Below are positions 63,236 to 64,000 of a DNA stretch of 64,000 nt, one piece after another. The DNA comes from Pectinophora gossypiella (Eukaryota > Arthropoda > Insecta > Lepidoptera > Gelechiidae). The first letter of the stretch is position 1. The number at the start of each line of letters is the position of its first letter. The stretch lies in NCBI RefSeq assembly GCF_024362695.1, contig NC_065422.1, positions 4,029,534-4,093,533 on the forward strand, read 5' to 3'. The notes beneath the pieces were generated by a model. That model had not been told where the DNA came from. It saw nothing but the letters and a program-made list of their open reading frames with translations, and searched no databases. A program made the position numbers and the translations under genes.

Positions 63236-64000
63236 AGAAGCTCAAAAAAAGTACGCGGCAGTACTGTTGAGTGTTCCTAAATTTTGTCAGTTCTCCATAC
63301 TGGCCCCGATTCCTGCAGACACCTCCTAATTTTACTTTTAAGTTATACCTGTCATTTTCTTATCTGCCGAAAAGGAAAGGGACGGATGATTGACAGCTCT
63401 TAATTTTATGAAGAATGAGTAAATGAATGAATAACCCGGCCGAATTAAAAAGGTATCTCGCTGGTATGCAAACCGTTTGACGTGTGCTGTCAACATAATT
63501 CTGTCGGGTTATTGACCAATGTAAAATTTTTAGACGGTTGTTTTAGATTTGTGCTTAAAATTGGCGTGTGTTACATAAATTTTATGCTTGTCGATTACCC
63601 GTCCCTTTCCTTTTCGGCGGATAAGAAAATGACAGATATCACTTAAAATAAAATTAGATGGTGTTTACAGGAATTAGCACCACTGTCCAGCTCTAATTAG
63701 GTAGCAACAGGTACTCGTAAATTGCTTTTAAATGTGAAGCAAAGTGGAGTGTATCCCGTCTGAAGGGTGAGCTACGAAAAATTAAACCAGCCATCAGTTA
63801 GAAAAAAGCAAATGTGTGAAAATAAGTTTCCCTAAGATTTCTCTTATTCGATCTTTAGGGAATAAATATAACTATGATTTTACAGTTAAACGCTGCGCAA
63901 AGGGTTATAATGTACAAATATAACTAATACAATATATTTGTATGGAGATGTGTCAAAATTTAAGAACAGTCAACAGTAGCGACTCCTGATGGGAGAAATA
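63236..64000. mobile_element. O-6 copy split by M-4, runs off the window
   Basis: The left part (63236-63301) and right part (63682 onward) join into one O-6 copy. Its terminal AACAGTCAACAGTAGCGAC segment lies at the very end of the window, so the boundary may lie beyond it. Confidence 0.62.
63302..63681. mobile_element. M-4, longest copy, nested in O-6
   Basis: The copy is 380 bp and its ends read GGCCCCGATTCCTG and CAGGAATTAGCACC. ACT flanks both sides (63299-63301 and 63682-63684). It splits an O-6 element. Confidence 0.78.

Overview
The window looks like AT-rich nuclear DNA of a moth or butterfly. The evidence is the repeat content: tRNA-headed SINEs with a shared central core, non-LTR (LINE) 3' ends and TA-flanked miniature DNA transposons of kinds I know from lepidopteran genomes. 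The species call is inference; no host marker gene is present. I find no convincing host protein-coding gene, rRNA, functional tRNA gene or CRISPR array. This is an intergenic or intronic transposon field. The only long open frame is retroelement-borne.

The centrepiece is a complete, apparently young Ty3/gypsy LTR retrotransposon on the minus strand (24728-29535). It has two identical 110-bp LTRs, a 5-bp target duplication ATCTA, a tRNA-Ser-type primer site, a polypurine tract and one uninterrupted 1349-codon Gag-Pol frame. Two solo LTRs of a second family (45444-45609 and 53753-53922) each keep a perfect 5-bp duplication.

Around these lie five SINE families, named here SINE-A to SINE-E. A, B and C share a central core. 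B and C also share a 3' tail that matches the last codons of a LINE ORF2 present at 12478-12575. SINE-D ends in poly(A). SINE-E has a different tRNA-like head. At least six groups of LINE 3' ends occur, all 5'-truncated; where coding can be read it is ORF2 C-terminal sequence, often broken.

Non-autonomous DNA elements include MITE-1 (about 140 bp, TA-flanked), FB-2 (a foldback unit and a 488-bp double foldback that moved as one piece), PAL-3 (1177 bp, with arrays of 20-bp palindromes in its termini), M-4 (3-bp duplications), N-5, O-6, T-7 and FB-8. Many are nested, so relative ages can be read directly. Tandem arrays include 72 perfect copies of a pentamer (21766-22125) and a GC-rich minisatellite (42958-43318).

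Layout: 0-13 kb SINEs, LINE tails, FB-2 and MITE-1 relics; 13-24 kb M-4, N-5, O-6, the pentamer array and one weak candidate exon pair (14348-15095); 24-30 kb the intact retrotransposon; 30-39 kb PAL-3 nested in MITE-1, then T-7, SINE-A/E and FB-8; 39-51 kb SINEs, the minisatellite, the first solo LTR and LINE relics; 51-64 kb MITE-1, the second FB-2 double unit, the second solo LTR, LINE relics and M-4 nested in O-6 running off the end. No pathway links these parts; the visible interactions are parasitic, with SINEs borrowing LINE tails and elements inserting into one another.
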